From Dolomedes plantarius (taxonomy: Eukaryota > Arthropoda > Arachnida > Araneae > Dolomedidae): 64,000 nt of DNA. Made by a program: the position numbers and the translations under genes. Positions 43,600-57,000 of this stretch are shown here, one piece after another; positions within the stretch are counted from its first letter, which is position 1, and every line of letters begins with the position of its first letter. The stretch lies in NCBI GenBank assembly GCA_907164885.2, contig OU015498.1, forward strand, positions 93,460,233 through 93,524,232. The letters run 5' to 3'. A model generated the notes under the pieces. That model was not told the DNA's origin and did no database searches. It was given only the letters and a program-made list of their open reading frames with translations.

Positions 43600-44150
43600 C
43601 ACTAGAACTACGGCATTTCGGATATACCTTGAACTATGGAGAGGGGTCATTTTGATCCCTTGCAAGAAAGGTCCATAACCTTACATTTAAAATAATATAT
43701 ATAAATATAACAAAGTTTCTTATTCTAAATGTGCCTCACTTCAAAATAGTTTTTTTTTTTTTTTAAAAAGAATATAGCATGCAAGACATGAATTAGTATA
43801 CTAATGGTGGCTGGTGCACGTAAAATCTGTTGTGGCTGCAATGCCCTCCAAGTTCTCAAATTTACCTCTGGGGGTGCAGGGTCAAGTGTTCCAGTCTCGT
43901 CACTTGACTTGGTTCATAATTACAGGACCAACCCATAGAGGAGTAATGCTGGTCCACGTATACGGTGCTCCCAGAAAAGTGGCCAGCAAAAACGAGGTGT
44001 CATATGATAGTAAGGATAATGTCCAAGAAAACCGTCTGCCACACAGGAGAAAGAAAGGACATGAATTTTTTTCTTTGAAAGAAAATAACACTTATACAAG
44101 AGGAAGAATTTCATTTAGGGGTCAGAATGATTCCGACCGTAGTTCTAGTG
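43600..44150. mobile_element. TTAA-flanked piggyBac-like miniature element (551 bp)
   Basis: The ends CACTAGAACTACGG and the inverse CCGTAGTTCTAGTG are flanked by TTAA (43596-43599 and 44151-44154). Both subterminal regions carry a GGGTCA(T/G)(T/A)(T/A)TGAT-like motif. TTAA targets and short CACTAG-type ends fit piggyBac. A 141-codon plus-strand frame crosses it (43814-44239) but does not look like a transposase. Confidence 0.7.
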
Positions 44151-44801
44151 TTAATGAGTTTAAAAGAAGCAGAAACCAGGACGAAATTCACATTACAATT
44201 CATATGATGCTAATGTTGCAGGAGTTTCAAAAAGGTTAACGATAAGAATAACCCTTCTGCATTCAGTTAATACTTCTATCCAATAGGGTGGATAGATAGA
44301 GGTAGAGGTTATGTACTTGATACAAGTAATGATATTGTTTTGGGTGAGTTTGATTAAATAAATACAAAATTAAAGTGAATTTACATCCATCTCTTCAAAG
44401 TTTATAATTTATTTCCATAATAAAGAATCTTGAGTAAAAAAAACTGATACCAATAAGTGTTGATATGCATAAAAATTAAGTCATTTGAGGGGTTTCAAAC
44501 TAACTTGTTCAATCAAAAGAACTTGTAAAAAGAAATTTTATGCCTCTCAAAACAGAGCACAGAACTTATTTTTGTCTTATAAACAACACAATACATTAAC
44601 AGCATAAAAAATGTAAACTAAGAAAATATTTGCATACAAAAAGTATATTGTAGTTTTAAAATCTGAACCTATAGATTGTTTGATATAAAAGTTCGATTAT
44701 TGGTGAGTCAGTGACGTACAATATACAAAATAAAATACGACATAAAATTGTTGAATTTACCACTTTCCATTCTTTAAAAGTAGTAATTTTTGAATAAAAT
44801 A

Positions 44802-44919
44802 TTATGCTGAAATTAACCTCCTTGCTTCTTCTCGAATACGTCTTGTCATCCTTGGAGAAGTTGTACCAATTTCAGGCAAATTTCTAGGATTGCTCAGTAA
44901 TCTTTCATATCCAGCACTC
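44802..44919 (-). CDS. Transporter last exon
   Basis: The acceptor is TTTAAACAG. It encodes [20 protein letters not shown], then [18 protein letters not shown] and TAA, a charged cytoplasmic tail. An AATAAA on this strand lies at 44413-44408. Confidence 0.88.
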
Positions 44920-47900
44920 CTGTTTAAATTTTATGTCAAGTATATGAGAGTGGATAATTTCAAGAAAATTAAAAACTGAGAAAGTATATTGTTATACACA
45001 TTACAATCTTGATAATATCAATAATAGTTGTATAAATAATTTTAAGTATATAATGTACTGATATGGACTTTCATTAACAAAATTCTCTGTTAGAGGTATC
45101 TATACAATTAGTTTCCTACCATGTTCAGAATTATCACATTATTTGCATGGTTCATTTAAGTTTAATTAACAAATATTAAGCCCTGTTATTAAGTGATTTA
45201 ATGATAATAACAAAATGAGTGGAGATAAAATGCTACATTGAAACTACATAAACAGAGTCTGTAAAATTTGAAAATTTTAGCCTTCATCATTTTTTAAAAA
45301 ATGTGTATGCCAGTATCATCACTTGATAATTAAAATTTATATTAATTCATTTGCTGAATATTTTCAAGATTAAACTCATCACAAAGTGTGAGAGAACATG
45401 GAATTTCAAAAACTAAGGCATCTAAATTAATAAAAAATGCAGTTTCACAAATTATTTCTTTACTCAACATTAAAATTTTATTTTTTACCCCACTTTATTG
45501 TGCTTGACTTACATGCTGTTATATAGCTGACCAAGGTAGCTGCAAAATGGTACAGAGCGTATGTTTTTGCATTTTCAGTTATCTACATAGATAAGTATGA
45601 TTGTGAATGAGATCGATCCTATGACTACTAGGGAGATATTGTATGGAATAGAATTAAGTATCTTGGATTTTGATGGATCTTAGACAGCATTTGAATAAAC
45701 TTCTCTCATAAAGTAGGTTCTGAACAACCACTAAATAATTTGTAACAACTTAAAAAATTCAAAACAACTGTTCCTCTTATCAATCAACAGGGTGTAATCC
45801 TGGCTTATTCTCAACAAACACATCATTGACAAAAAATTTTTTATTTCTAACAAAAAATACAAATTTCTGAAAACAGTCAAGTATTCCACATACTTAGAAT
45901 AAAAAGAAACATTCATTTTTATGATAAAACAACCTGTATTCAAAAACAAAGGTAAATTTAAAGAGATAAAATATTCCTGTAAATACAAGTCCATACTATC
46001 ACTATCTGATATTTAATATTTTTTTAGATCCAACTGGACAAAGTACTGTGTACAAACAAAATATAAAGCTTATCTAATGCTCAAACAATTAATGGTAACC
46101 ACAAAAAAGACATGCATTTCCAATTAATTTCCCTAAATAATTGTTTTTAAAGGTCTCATGCTTTTTTCCTCCTTTCATTGTGTAAGAACTAGATGAAAAT
46201 CAATTAAAATATTCTGGAAAAAAATTAATTCCCCCCCCCCTCTAATAATAACTGAAAATCTGAAATACTTAAATCAAAATTGTATAAATATAAATGAAGC
46301 AAAATCAGAGCATCAAGAATCTAGTAAGAAATTTCCAGACAATCTGTTTTCTAGGTGACATCACCAAATCAAAATATGAATAAATAAAATATCTGTGTTT
46401 TGTTGGTACTGCTGAAAAGAAACTGAAGTAGAAATAATGCCATTAATAAAACAATAAACATTTGCATAACTAATCCAACAACAAATGGCACAGTGCTTGA
46501 AAATGACATATTTAAAGAACTTTTATCATATTAATTGTCTATAAATAAAATACAAGCTAAATAGCAAAGAAAGGGAGTGATTTAAAAAATGCTCCAAATG
46601 TTTGTTTATTTTCCATGTGGGGTTCATTCTAAATGTTTCCACAAGTCATAGATTTCCAACCCTTGATATATGATTAACCTGTTCACACTTTTATCCCACA
46701 GGAAAAAAATCCCAAAGCAGTCTATTGATGTATATTATATTTGATGTTTAATAGCTTGAGACACAGCTGTAAGCAGCAAATTGAAAGTCATGTTTCAGCA
46801 AAGAAAACTCTAATTACAACATTAGTTTGCTAAGAGGATCGCTTTTACGGTATAATACAAGTCAAAATATTTTGGTACATATGAGGTAGAATTTTCAAAA
46901 GAAGAGGACACACAGGGCAGAATTGTTTGGATAAAAGAACAGACAGGGAAGCTTAGATACAACAAAATGTTTAAAATGAACTCTGATTAGTATTAATTCC
47001 TATAATAATAAATACTTATACTTACAAGCCAAAGCTTTCAGCCTCTTCCACAGTTTCTGGTAACTGCTTATTGTGCGTTTCAGGGAGTGCTAAGGCAAGC
47101 AGACCAGATATAATAGATGCAATACCAAAAATGATCATTGGTAAAGGATGGTATAATTTCCTCTGAAAAGATAAAATAGTATTTATAAGAATAACATTGA
47201 AGAAAAATTTCATACAATGAATTGACATGGTTGTGTCGTCCTTAAGGATCTATAGGAATTCCTTAAGTTTCCACTTTTAAGTTTTTAAAAAGTAATTTTT
47301 TCATCTATGGTCCTTAATTTTTTTTGACTTACTCTCCACTCATTATAAAGTCCTAGTAATAGTGTTGTTTACTGCAGACTGATTGCAAAATAACATTATT
47401 CCATGTATAGCAGGGTTAAAAGTGACATGTTATACTCTGAAAATTTTTAATCTTAGTTTCAGAAATATTAGTTACAACTTACACAATTTCAAACAATTAA
47501 ATTTTATCTTCTGCAACATAAACTCCAGAGTGAAAGGCACATATAAGTAAAATATTCAATAAAAATTTTCTTGCTTTTAGCAACTTTCAGTGGCGTACCT
47601 AGACCATTCGGGGCCCAGGGCGGATTTATTTTTCCAAAAAGGGGGGGGGGGGTGCATTCTGAAAACTTATTAAAAACAAACATTTTTTTAAAATTCCATA
47701 TAAGAAGTTAAATTAAGAATTCTGTATTAATTTCAAATAGGTAAAAGCCTCCTTTTAAAATTGCCTTTTTCTTTCTTTTGCATCAGAAAATTGTCTAATT
47801 GTCTGATGAAAGTTTATTTTCATACCCAACTTGTTCTCGATGGATAACATTGCTAGGCCATTTAGTCTGATTTGGCTCATTGTTGAGCGCAAATAGTTTT

Positions 47901-50900
47901 TGATGACTTTCAATTTCGAAAAACTTCTTTCACAAGTTGCGACTGAAATGCAAATCGTCAAAAACAACTTTAGTGCTAAACACAAGTTTGGTACTGACTC
48001 TTGAAATTCCATACCAACAATGAACTGCAAAACTTGAAGAGCTGACCACTTTTTGACTTCCTCTCTATTAATATTTGAAGGTTATCATTATGGAATGGAA
48101 TAATATATCTCCTAATGAAACATTCAAACTGGTTCAATCTATGCAGAAACGATTGATGGAGTTCCTTAGACGTAAGGGCTATCCGACCAGTTACATTTTA
48201 GTCTTTTTATTTCTGGCAAAACCTCGTCCTTAGAAAATTCGCCGTAACTTTCAGTTAGACAAGAAATAAGTTCTGGCAATTTCTCATCTGGAGCTTTGAT
48301 CAAATTAACCGACTGCAAGACTTCAAATTTGTTATGAATGTTCTCCATGGATTTTGTTCTTGTTTGGAGCCCTTGAACCACTCTGGATTTATGCATTCTG
48401 TAACTGTTAGGAAAAACTCTTTTTTTCCCCCCACAGCCATGCTGTTTTACTTGGCAAGCTGTCCAACGATGTCGTCAGCATTCATGCTTTGCTTTGCTTA
48501 CTACGTCATAGAGAGTTTTGACGTCATTGCTGGCAAGAGCAGGTAGGATGAAGTCATTACCTGTCCATTCGGTAGTGGAAGTCGCAACCGTGCCCATAAG
48601 CTATTTTTCATATTCCCGTAGCTCGCTCGCAATGCCAGGTGGCGCCTAGGTGACACCTGGGTATATATAAGCTAGGTGTGCGGCTAGGGTTGTATTGTAT
48701 TTTTTTTTTAGTTTTCTTAGTTCGTAGTTCAGTGATCGGCGGTTGTCGATGATGGTGAAGGCGTAGCATGGGTTAGGATGCAGTAAGCCTACCGGCGTTT
48801 CTGTATCAACATTGCCGGCAGACCTACCTAATGGCGGTTACCTTTTCTTCAGCCAAGCTGTGTGTTTAAGAGCCCAGAGTTTTGTTTAGTTAACGAGAAA
48901 CATCGTCATCTGTGTTCTAGCTATTCCGTGTTTGTTTAGACTTTTCCATAGCAAGGACTCTTACAGCAAGTTCAACTTCAGCCATTAGTGGTAACAGTAC
49001 ATTCTTTCGCTGTGTGAAACCGGTAAAATAGTTTAGTTTTTTTTTTTCACTCTCCCGCCTCTAGACAGAACTGCTTTTAACTATTCAAGGCAGGGAATGA
49101 TTTAGTCTCTACATACTGTACTTGTTTTTCTGTTATTATACATATGAGTTGTTTTCTGTGTTTTTTTTTTGTTTACTGTGAATAAATGTGCATTGTTTAT
49201 GTTTGATACCTTTAAACTTTGTCTTTACTAAATTCCTACCTGACACACAAGGTTATGTTTCTGGCTGAAAGCTTCTAACAAATTTTATTTACTGGCTGAC
49301 TCCCACTAGTTATCAAAAAACGACTTTGCGCCCTTAAGCCAGTGTGCAGAGCTATCGGCATTTTATTTCGTGCCATTATGCACAGCTAGGGTTTTGGCTT
49401 TTCCTGCCAAATACCTAACAGTAACATCGAAACCGCACTTTACAAGAACTTTATGGCCACTTATCCTGCACCCAGGTCAATACGTCGCAGCTCTAACAAG
49501 CGCGGGATCTAGCAATAAAGTAAGCCCCGGGATAACAGAAGTGGACACGTGAACTCCACGAACCTAAAGATGCCCAATTAAAAATTAAGTAGTTTAGGCC
49601 CTCTGGTGTCAATATCGCAAAACACCCATTTAATATTTTCCTGAAGACTTTTCGCTCTTAGTTTCTAACTCTTGTTGCTGTTGGACCTCCTGTCCATAGT
49701 CTGGTGGCGACAACGCTCTTCTCTTAATGCTGGCATGTAAACACCGCTGTTAACACGTCCCGTCCTGACAAGTCCAGCGGCCACTGCAGCTAATACCTTT
49801 GTAATGCCTACTGATTGAATACAGGTGATTTCCTGGATATCGTCTGAAATCTGTGTTCCTCTTCTATGGCTCCGCGTGTGTTACTCTCCTAAATTTCTTC
49901 AGTGCTTTCCTGGATCAACACTTCGCCCGACTGCATCACTCCCTCGTGCTGACTGCATCTCCCATAAGTTCTACGCATCACCTCCCTTGTGCTAAAATTT
50001 CCAAATGTGATTATTATCACATATATATATATTTTTTCTTACTAATGGGGCAGACGATTGGAGATTATCCAAAAAAATATTAAAATACAGCAAAAAAATG
50101 TTCCTCAAACTGTACTATATTCTTTAGTATGTTCTATTAGATTTAATTTTAATATTTTCTTTTACATTATTTTGTCTATAAAAATATCTGTTACAATTTT
50201 ATATATATATATATGTATGTATATTATAAAATTATTTATTTTTTGGCATTAATTGCATACATTGACCACTGTATTTAATTTGAATGCACTCCATAGCGAA
50301 GCATGGTTATTCAGCTAGTAAGCTATAACATCAGTAAAAATATTCAGCTGAGATGCAGCATGGATATATGTAACTGTATGTTTTTATTTTTCTCATTTTA
50401 TTCATAAAATGTTGTGAATTAAGCTAATTTTGCAAAATTAAATATAGTATCTATATAAATACATGTCCTCACCAATGTGGAATTTATTTAAATAAAAAAT
50501 AAATAAATACATCATTGCATCAAATAAGACTAATTTGACCTTTCTAACAGTGTTACACAAATAAATAAATGTTTGCATAAATTTTAAAGCTAAACAACAT
50601 ATTTATTTTTGTAAATGACTAATCATACTTTAAAATTTGAGTGATACAACAATGTTAACACAAAACATAAGGACATAGCAAAAATGAACTACAGTTGTAA
50701 AACTGATTTATAAACAGCCTAACAACTTACCATGTCACTGATAATTGGAGCAATAATGCCACCAAGTCGTCCAAACATACTACTTAAGCCAATACCCGTA
50801 CTTCTGAGGATAGTAGGATAAATTTCAGCAGAGTATATATATATTATAGCAAAGGAGGCAGAAATAGAACTTTTGCCTAAAATTGCTAATACTGTTACAA

Positions 50901-53900
50901 CCCATGACAGATCTAAAGAGAAAATAAATTATTTCTAGATATCAAAATGAACTCCAAAAATTAATATAAAAAGGTTTTAAAACATATTTTGCTATACATA
51001 AAGATTGGTTATAATATAACAATAAGACTACCAGGGAGATTTCAGTAGTTATACATTTCTCAATCTCACAGTTTTTGTAGTTATATTTATTTCTTATAAT
51101 TTACAAAAGTATTAAGCTGTATTGTTTCAACAGGACATTTTAAAATAAGCCTTATTCTTTATTTGGTGGAGGACTATTAATATTTTCTATAAATATATTA
51201 ATGAAGTTTTATTCATCTTCATCAGAAAACACTAATACAGTTTTAATTTTTATATGAACTTAAAATTAATGCTAATGAACTGAATAAACTAAATATACAT
51301 AAAATATTTGAGCTATAACAAAAGTAATTTTAAGATTTACAAATGGAGGAGAAACACTACAAACACACAGTATATCAGCATATATTGATCCAATACTACA
51401 GCATTTCATATGAGTTGCCTTGCTTATATGAGGCGGTGAAAGGCAAAGTGGTGTAAGATACATTTTCAACTTTTTTTATTTGAGGGCAAAAATGTAATCT
51501 TCATGTTCAATTAATAGTGGAATTGCAAATAATTATTTGCAATATTGTAATAATTATTATTAACTATAATTTATTCATTTCATAGTGGAATTTTTTGTAG
51601 TTTTTGCAGTAAAACACTTTGGACTTACACCACTTTGCTTTTCACCGCCTCATATAAAGATACAGAATGAGGAAAACCACTAATTTGGTTCTATAATTAA
51701 GAACTAGTAGAGGATCAGCTGCATCAACAAAACCCTAATTTCTACATAAAAGAAAAGGATGGCTGAGAAGCAAATAAAATAACAGAACTATGCTCTGTAT
51801 TCTAAATGACTTTGTAAGAATTAAATATTCTGTTCACAATGGCTCCATCCCTATTTATAATAACATCTGACTTAATAAATTAATTTGATGATAGTTTACC
51901 ACTTAATTAGAAGCCTTTAAAAACCTTAAACAGAAGTTTAAGTTCACTGGAGGCTTGTACTTTACGCATAGTGTTCCTAAACATCATTTTAACTAATTAT
52001 ATGAATTGGGGAGGTATCTGGTATCTTTACATAACTTACCTTTGGTAATACTGTAACAGTCTTTTTTTAAGCTATAAACAAATGAAAATTCATAGCATTC
52101 CTCCATTATAGTTCATATTGCAAAATCTGACCTACTATATATCTTTACGAATATTCCTAATTAATATTTTATTTTGAAATTTTAAGTTTTTTCTCCTTCT
52201 GGACAAGTGGAAGTAATGTTCTCAGTGGTTTTTAATTTTAAAATGTGTATAAACTGCACTATAATACATTTTCACAAGAAATTTAGGGGGGGGGGGGGAG
52301 AAGAGAGAATCTTTTTCAAACATTATTAGAAAATAACAGAAGTTACTTACGTTCTGGAACAAAAACTGTGGAAAAGCATGCTATTCCACCAAAAACCATA
52401 ACTGCACATAAAACATATCTTCTTCCACAACGCATTAAAAACCAAGTAGCTAGGAGTACTGCTGGAATTTCAACAGCTGCTAAGATAGCAAAATTTTTAT
52501 AAATATTTCCTGTTAAATTCTTAACACTCAGAGACAACCCATAATAAACCATAGCATTGACAATCCTGAAAACAGAAATAAAATTTGAATTTCAATTAAA
52601 TATGAATTTAAACTACAGAAAAACAATCAACTTTAACAATATTTTAAAGGAATTTCTGAGTATAGAGTTCTGTAGAACTAAAAAGCCCAATTACAGCTAT
52701 AATTGCTCAATATTGATATTGATTACTTATGATTGAAATAATGTAAATGAGTCAAAATAATTGATTTGTTACTACTGAATAAGCTCTAAACATGAATGAC
52801 AATACACAGCACAACTCTTTTCTATAAAAAAAGAGCTGAGTGCCTTTTGGATTAAGATATAAAAAGCAAGAAATACAGATTAATCAACTGGAAAAATACA
52901 CACATAAAAAAATAAGTATACAACAACCTCAAAAAGAACTAACATCAAATTTTTTGAACACTACAAACTACAGCTTATGTTATGCTTGGAATCATATGTT
53001 TAACACCAATAGCAATACAGTGCAAACATGCAATATTTTATTTGATTACACCGAACGCACAATAAATACAACTCCCCACATAAAGTTTTACAATGAAGGC
53101 AATGCTAGATGATTTATCACCTGAATAAAGCAATAAAGATCCCAACATAAACAACTACATAGCATACCCAGAAAAGTAACTATAATACCAAACTAATTTA
53201 AGCCTTCTAGAAAAGATACTACAAAGACAGACATGCTTATATTAAGAGACAAATTCTAGGACTTTTCATTACAAAAGACATCTGAGGTATGCAGGACTTA
53301 TATATAACTATTTGTTAAATAAGCCACACAAAGGAATGGTTAGATGGATGACTTTCTGGGGGAAACTGCATCACATACCCATAAAACACAGGAAAACCAA
53401 GAAAATCCTAACATACATTCACACATGCACACCAAACCCCAGTTCCAGGGGTTCAAATGCTAAATTCAGCAATCACTACTTCAGTGTTTGGTAGCAATGA
53501 TCTTTTAGATTTAGCCACAGATATTTCAGCAAATAAACTTATTTATTAATGAGATAATAATCTATACATATAAAACAGTTCTATGACTGACTGACTGACA
53601 GATAATGCACAGACCAAACCACTGAACTCAAAGGGCTGAAATTTTGCATGGCGATTCTTATAGTGTAGGGGTGCACTAAGAAAGATTTTTGAAAAATTCA
53701 TCTTCTTAGATATTTTTAAATTAAATTTTTAACCTGCTTTTGTAACATTCTTTGAAATTTGTATTTAAAATAATAATTTCAGGGTTATAAAATTTATATC
53801 ACGAGAAAGATCATATAAAAATTCCTTTAAAATGAAATCTTTTTTGAATCTTTACCTCCATTTTCTGATTTTTGGTGAATTTTTAAAGATTAATTTTTAG

Positions 53901-53997
53901 AATTTAATTTATGAAATACTGATTATGTGGTTTCTTTTCTTTTTGTGATACTTTAAAATAATTTTGTATCATGTGCATAGCAACGAAATAAATTGAC

Positions 53998-54029
<32 letters not shown>

Positions 54030-57000
54030 TATATCAAAATACAGTAAAAGATATAAATTTAACCACTAGACTAATTGAGATGGAAGATTTTTTAGAATTT
54101 AATTAAAATTAATATGTTTTATGGATATTAAACATACAAATTAATTACATACATTGACTGTTGTATTTAATTTGAATATTTTCTTCTACATTATTTTGTC
54201 TATAAAAATATCTGTTATGATTTCTTTATATATATATATATATTGCATTAATTGCATAAATTGACTGTTGTATTTAATTTGAATGTACTCCGTAGCGAAG
54301 CACGGGTATTCAGCTAGTATAAGATATTTCTGTACTTTCCAAGTAGTCTTACCAGTCCTATGCATACATATTTTTTTAATTCAAAAGTTTTAATTATTAG
54401 GCTCTTTTAGTAGAATACATTACATACCAATTAAAAAATATATTCATAGACCACTTTCTCAGGCGGGGTGTTTTCACTAAGCTCAAGGGCCCAGATGACT
54501 GCTGCCTTTCATCACTGCCTGGCTCGGTGTTACTCTAAAAATAGAAAGGGGTTATTTCCTTTTGAGTCTACATCAGGTTTCCATTCATACATAAGAAATT
54601 CTTAGGTAGGTATCCTATGAACCAAAAGCCGAACAAGAAAGAAGGAAAAATAACAACAACAAAAAAATGTCATAAATTTTTTCTATATATATGAATAAGT
54701 ATAATGCCATTCTGGTTAGTCAAATTCAACTATAAATGACATTAAAGCCCTATCTGGTAAATGAATCAAAAATCATGCACGTCTTATGGCAACTTTAGAA
54801 AAACTTATATTTAACATTACATCACAAAAATTTTTATAACTTGTTTAAAAAGAAAGTTATTTTCAAGCATAACATTCCATACATTTACTTTGGGGCAGAC
54901 AAGAGAGAGAATATGTCTTATTTAACAAACCAACTACTGGTTTGAACCATCTGAATCAATTTTAATACTTTGGCTCAGACTAAAGAATTTTCAGACAAAA
55001 TTTCACAAAACTAATGTTATGTTAAAATGTTCTGTGGTATGAAAAATACAGAAAAACATCAATGAATTATAACAGTGTGAGGCACTGAAATTATGTACTT
55101 TTTTTTTAAAATAAAAAATAACCTAACATTTGCCCTTATAGTTTAGGATGAAGCAGGGATTGGCACCTTATGATCATTGAACCTCTAAGTGACAGGTAGA
55201 TATATTTGGGCTAAGCCCAACATAGGATAATAGAAATATGTATAGAGTACACCTATATCTCACTATACAGCCGCTCTTTATACGGCATTTCGCTATAATG
55301 GCCTTTTTTAATTATGGCACTTTTTCGATTTATGACCCACAATGTTTCGTTATACAGCCACAACAGCAGAAAGTGATGATGGCAGCATATTATAGCTTAG
55401 TGATTCATCATGTTAATGTCCGTCATCACATTAAAACAGTTTTTAAACATTTTATGCTTTTTATTATATGTATACATATGCGCATTTGATTTCTTTTGTT
55501 TTTTGTTTATATGTTTAATTTTTGAATTTTTGTTTATTATTACATTGTTTTGTACTTTTATTTTTATGTAAGCATTTTTATAGGAAATAAAAAGAATAAA
55601 ATGCCATATGAACTAAAAACTACAGTATTTAAAAAAAATTGGAATGTATCCAATTAAATTTGTATGGGTTTGTATCAAAATAATTGATTTGTTATACGAT
55701 TCTTTCCTTTACGGCCAACTTTTCAGGAACGTATCTAAGCCATAAAGCGAGGTATGGGTGTATTTCTATTTTTCCTCACAATGGCTAACATAGATAGATA
55801 AGTACATGCAAATCCTAAAATCTGAGCCCTTTCCCCAAGAAAGAAAAAAAAAAAATAAGAAAAGAGAAGGTAAAAGATATTACAACCTCTCAATCAAAAT
55901 ATCACACTTTCATTAATGCTTAACTCAAGTGATAGCACTATATTTAATTCACAGACATATTTGAGCAAACAAAAATGTTAACTAAATCATATTTGAGCAA
56001 GAAAAAGAAAAAAAAATCAACCAAAATTGAAAAGTTAATAAGATTTCTTATACAGATTAGCTACCTTTTGCAAGACATACAAAGTAAATGCTTTCCGTTA
56101 CCTGTAAATCATCCAGGATAAACTTGCAATAAGCCATGCATACATTAATATAAAAAAAATGAACAAATATAAATCTTAAAAAATATATTTCCTAGCAATC
56201 TATCTAAAACTAAAAACAGCAAGGAAAATATTCCTAGTTAAAATATTTTGATATTCAGAATTTTAAAGTTTGAGTGAAAGCAATTTTCTTTTGTTACAAG
56301 CATGGTTGAAACATGCTACTTAAACATCCAATCAAATAAAATTCACATTATTTACAGTTTTAGACATGTAAAGGCCCAAACATAAATTTTACAAAGCTTT
56401 AAATTTTGATAATCTCTTTATTAAAAATATATAAATATATTAAAATTATTACCCTCATTTATAAGATCTTTCTTAGTTTACAATAATTGAATAATGTCAT
56501 TACATATTCACCTACATATACACATGTATATATCAGTTTAGGGATTTTTTTTTCTACTATAGAAAATACAAATTCACTAAACTGATACACCAACAGCGAC
56601 AATTAATGCTATGTTTGACCTTGTCTCTCAAAAAATTTGTCAATACAATTTATGGCTGTATTTGAATTGACAAAACTTTCATTTTATACTGTATTTACTT
56701 ATGTATAAGCCTAGTGTGTGTATCAGCCGCACCTGAATTTTGAGACAACATTTGGTGAAATTTTTTTTTCTGAATTCCATTGTACTCTTAAAGTAGCACC
56801 ATTCTGCAAAATGTAGCAATGTTGTACATTCCTCAGAGTTCAGTGCTTGCCTAACAATATCAGGTACAGCCTTAGCTGATGGTGGTGAAACTACATTGTA
56901 AAAAAGATGATAATATATATATTTTCTAGTACACTTAGGAATTATTTTGCACGAAGACAAACTCTTGGGAACTCAAGAGTTTTATTAATTGTCCTAAGAT

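Noticed and set aside
43814..44239. 141-codon plus-strand frame
   Set aside because: It crosses the right end and TTAA of a 551-bp inverted-repeat element and runs into flanking DNA. There is no domain, so it is unlikely to be a gene.
45731..45994. 87-codon minus-strand frame in the transporter's last intron
   Set aside because: No similarity to the transporter and no splice sites in phase.
52840..53112. 90-codon plus-strand frame antisense to the transporter intron
   Set aside because: Low-complexity composition (Lys, Asn, Thr) as expected from AT-rich DNA, with no motif.
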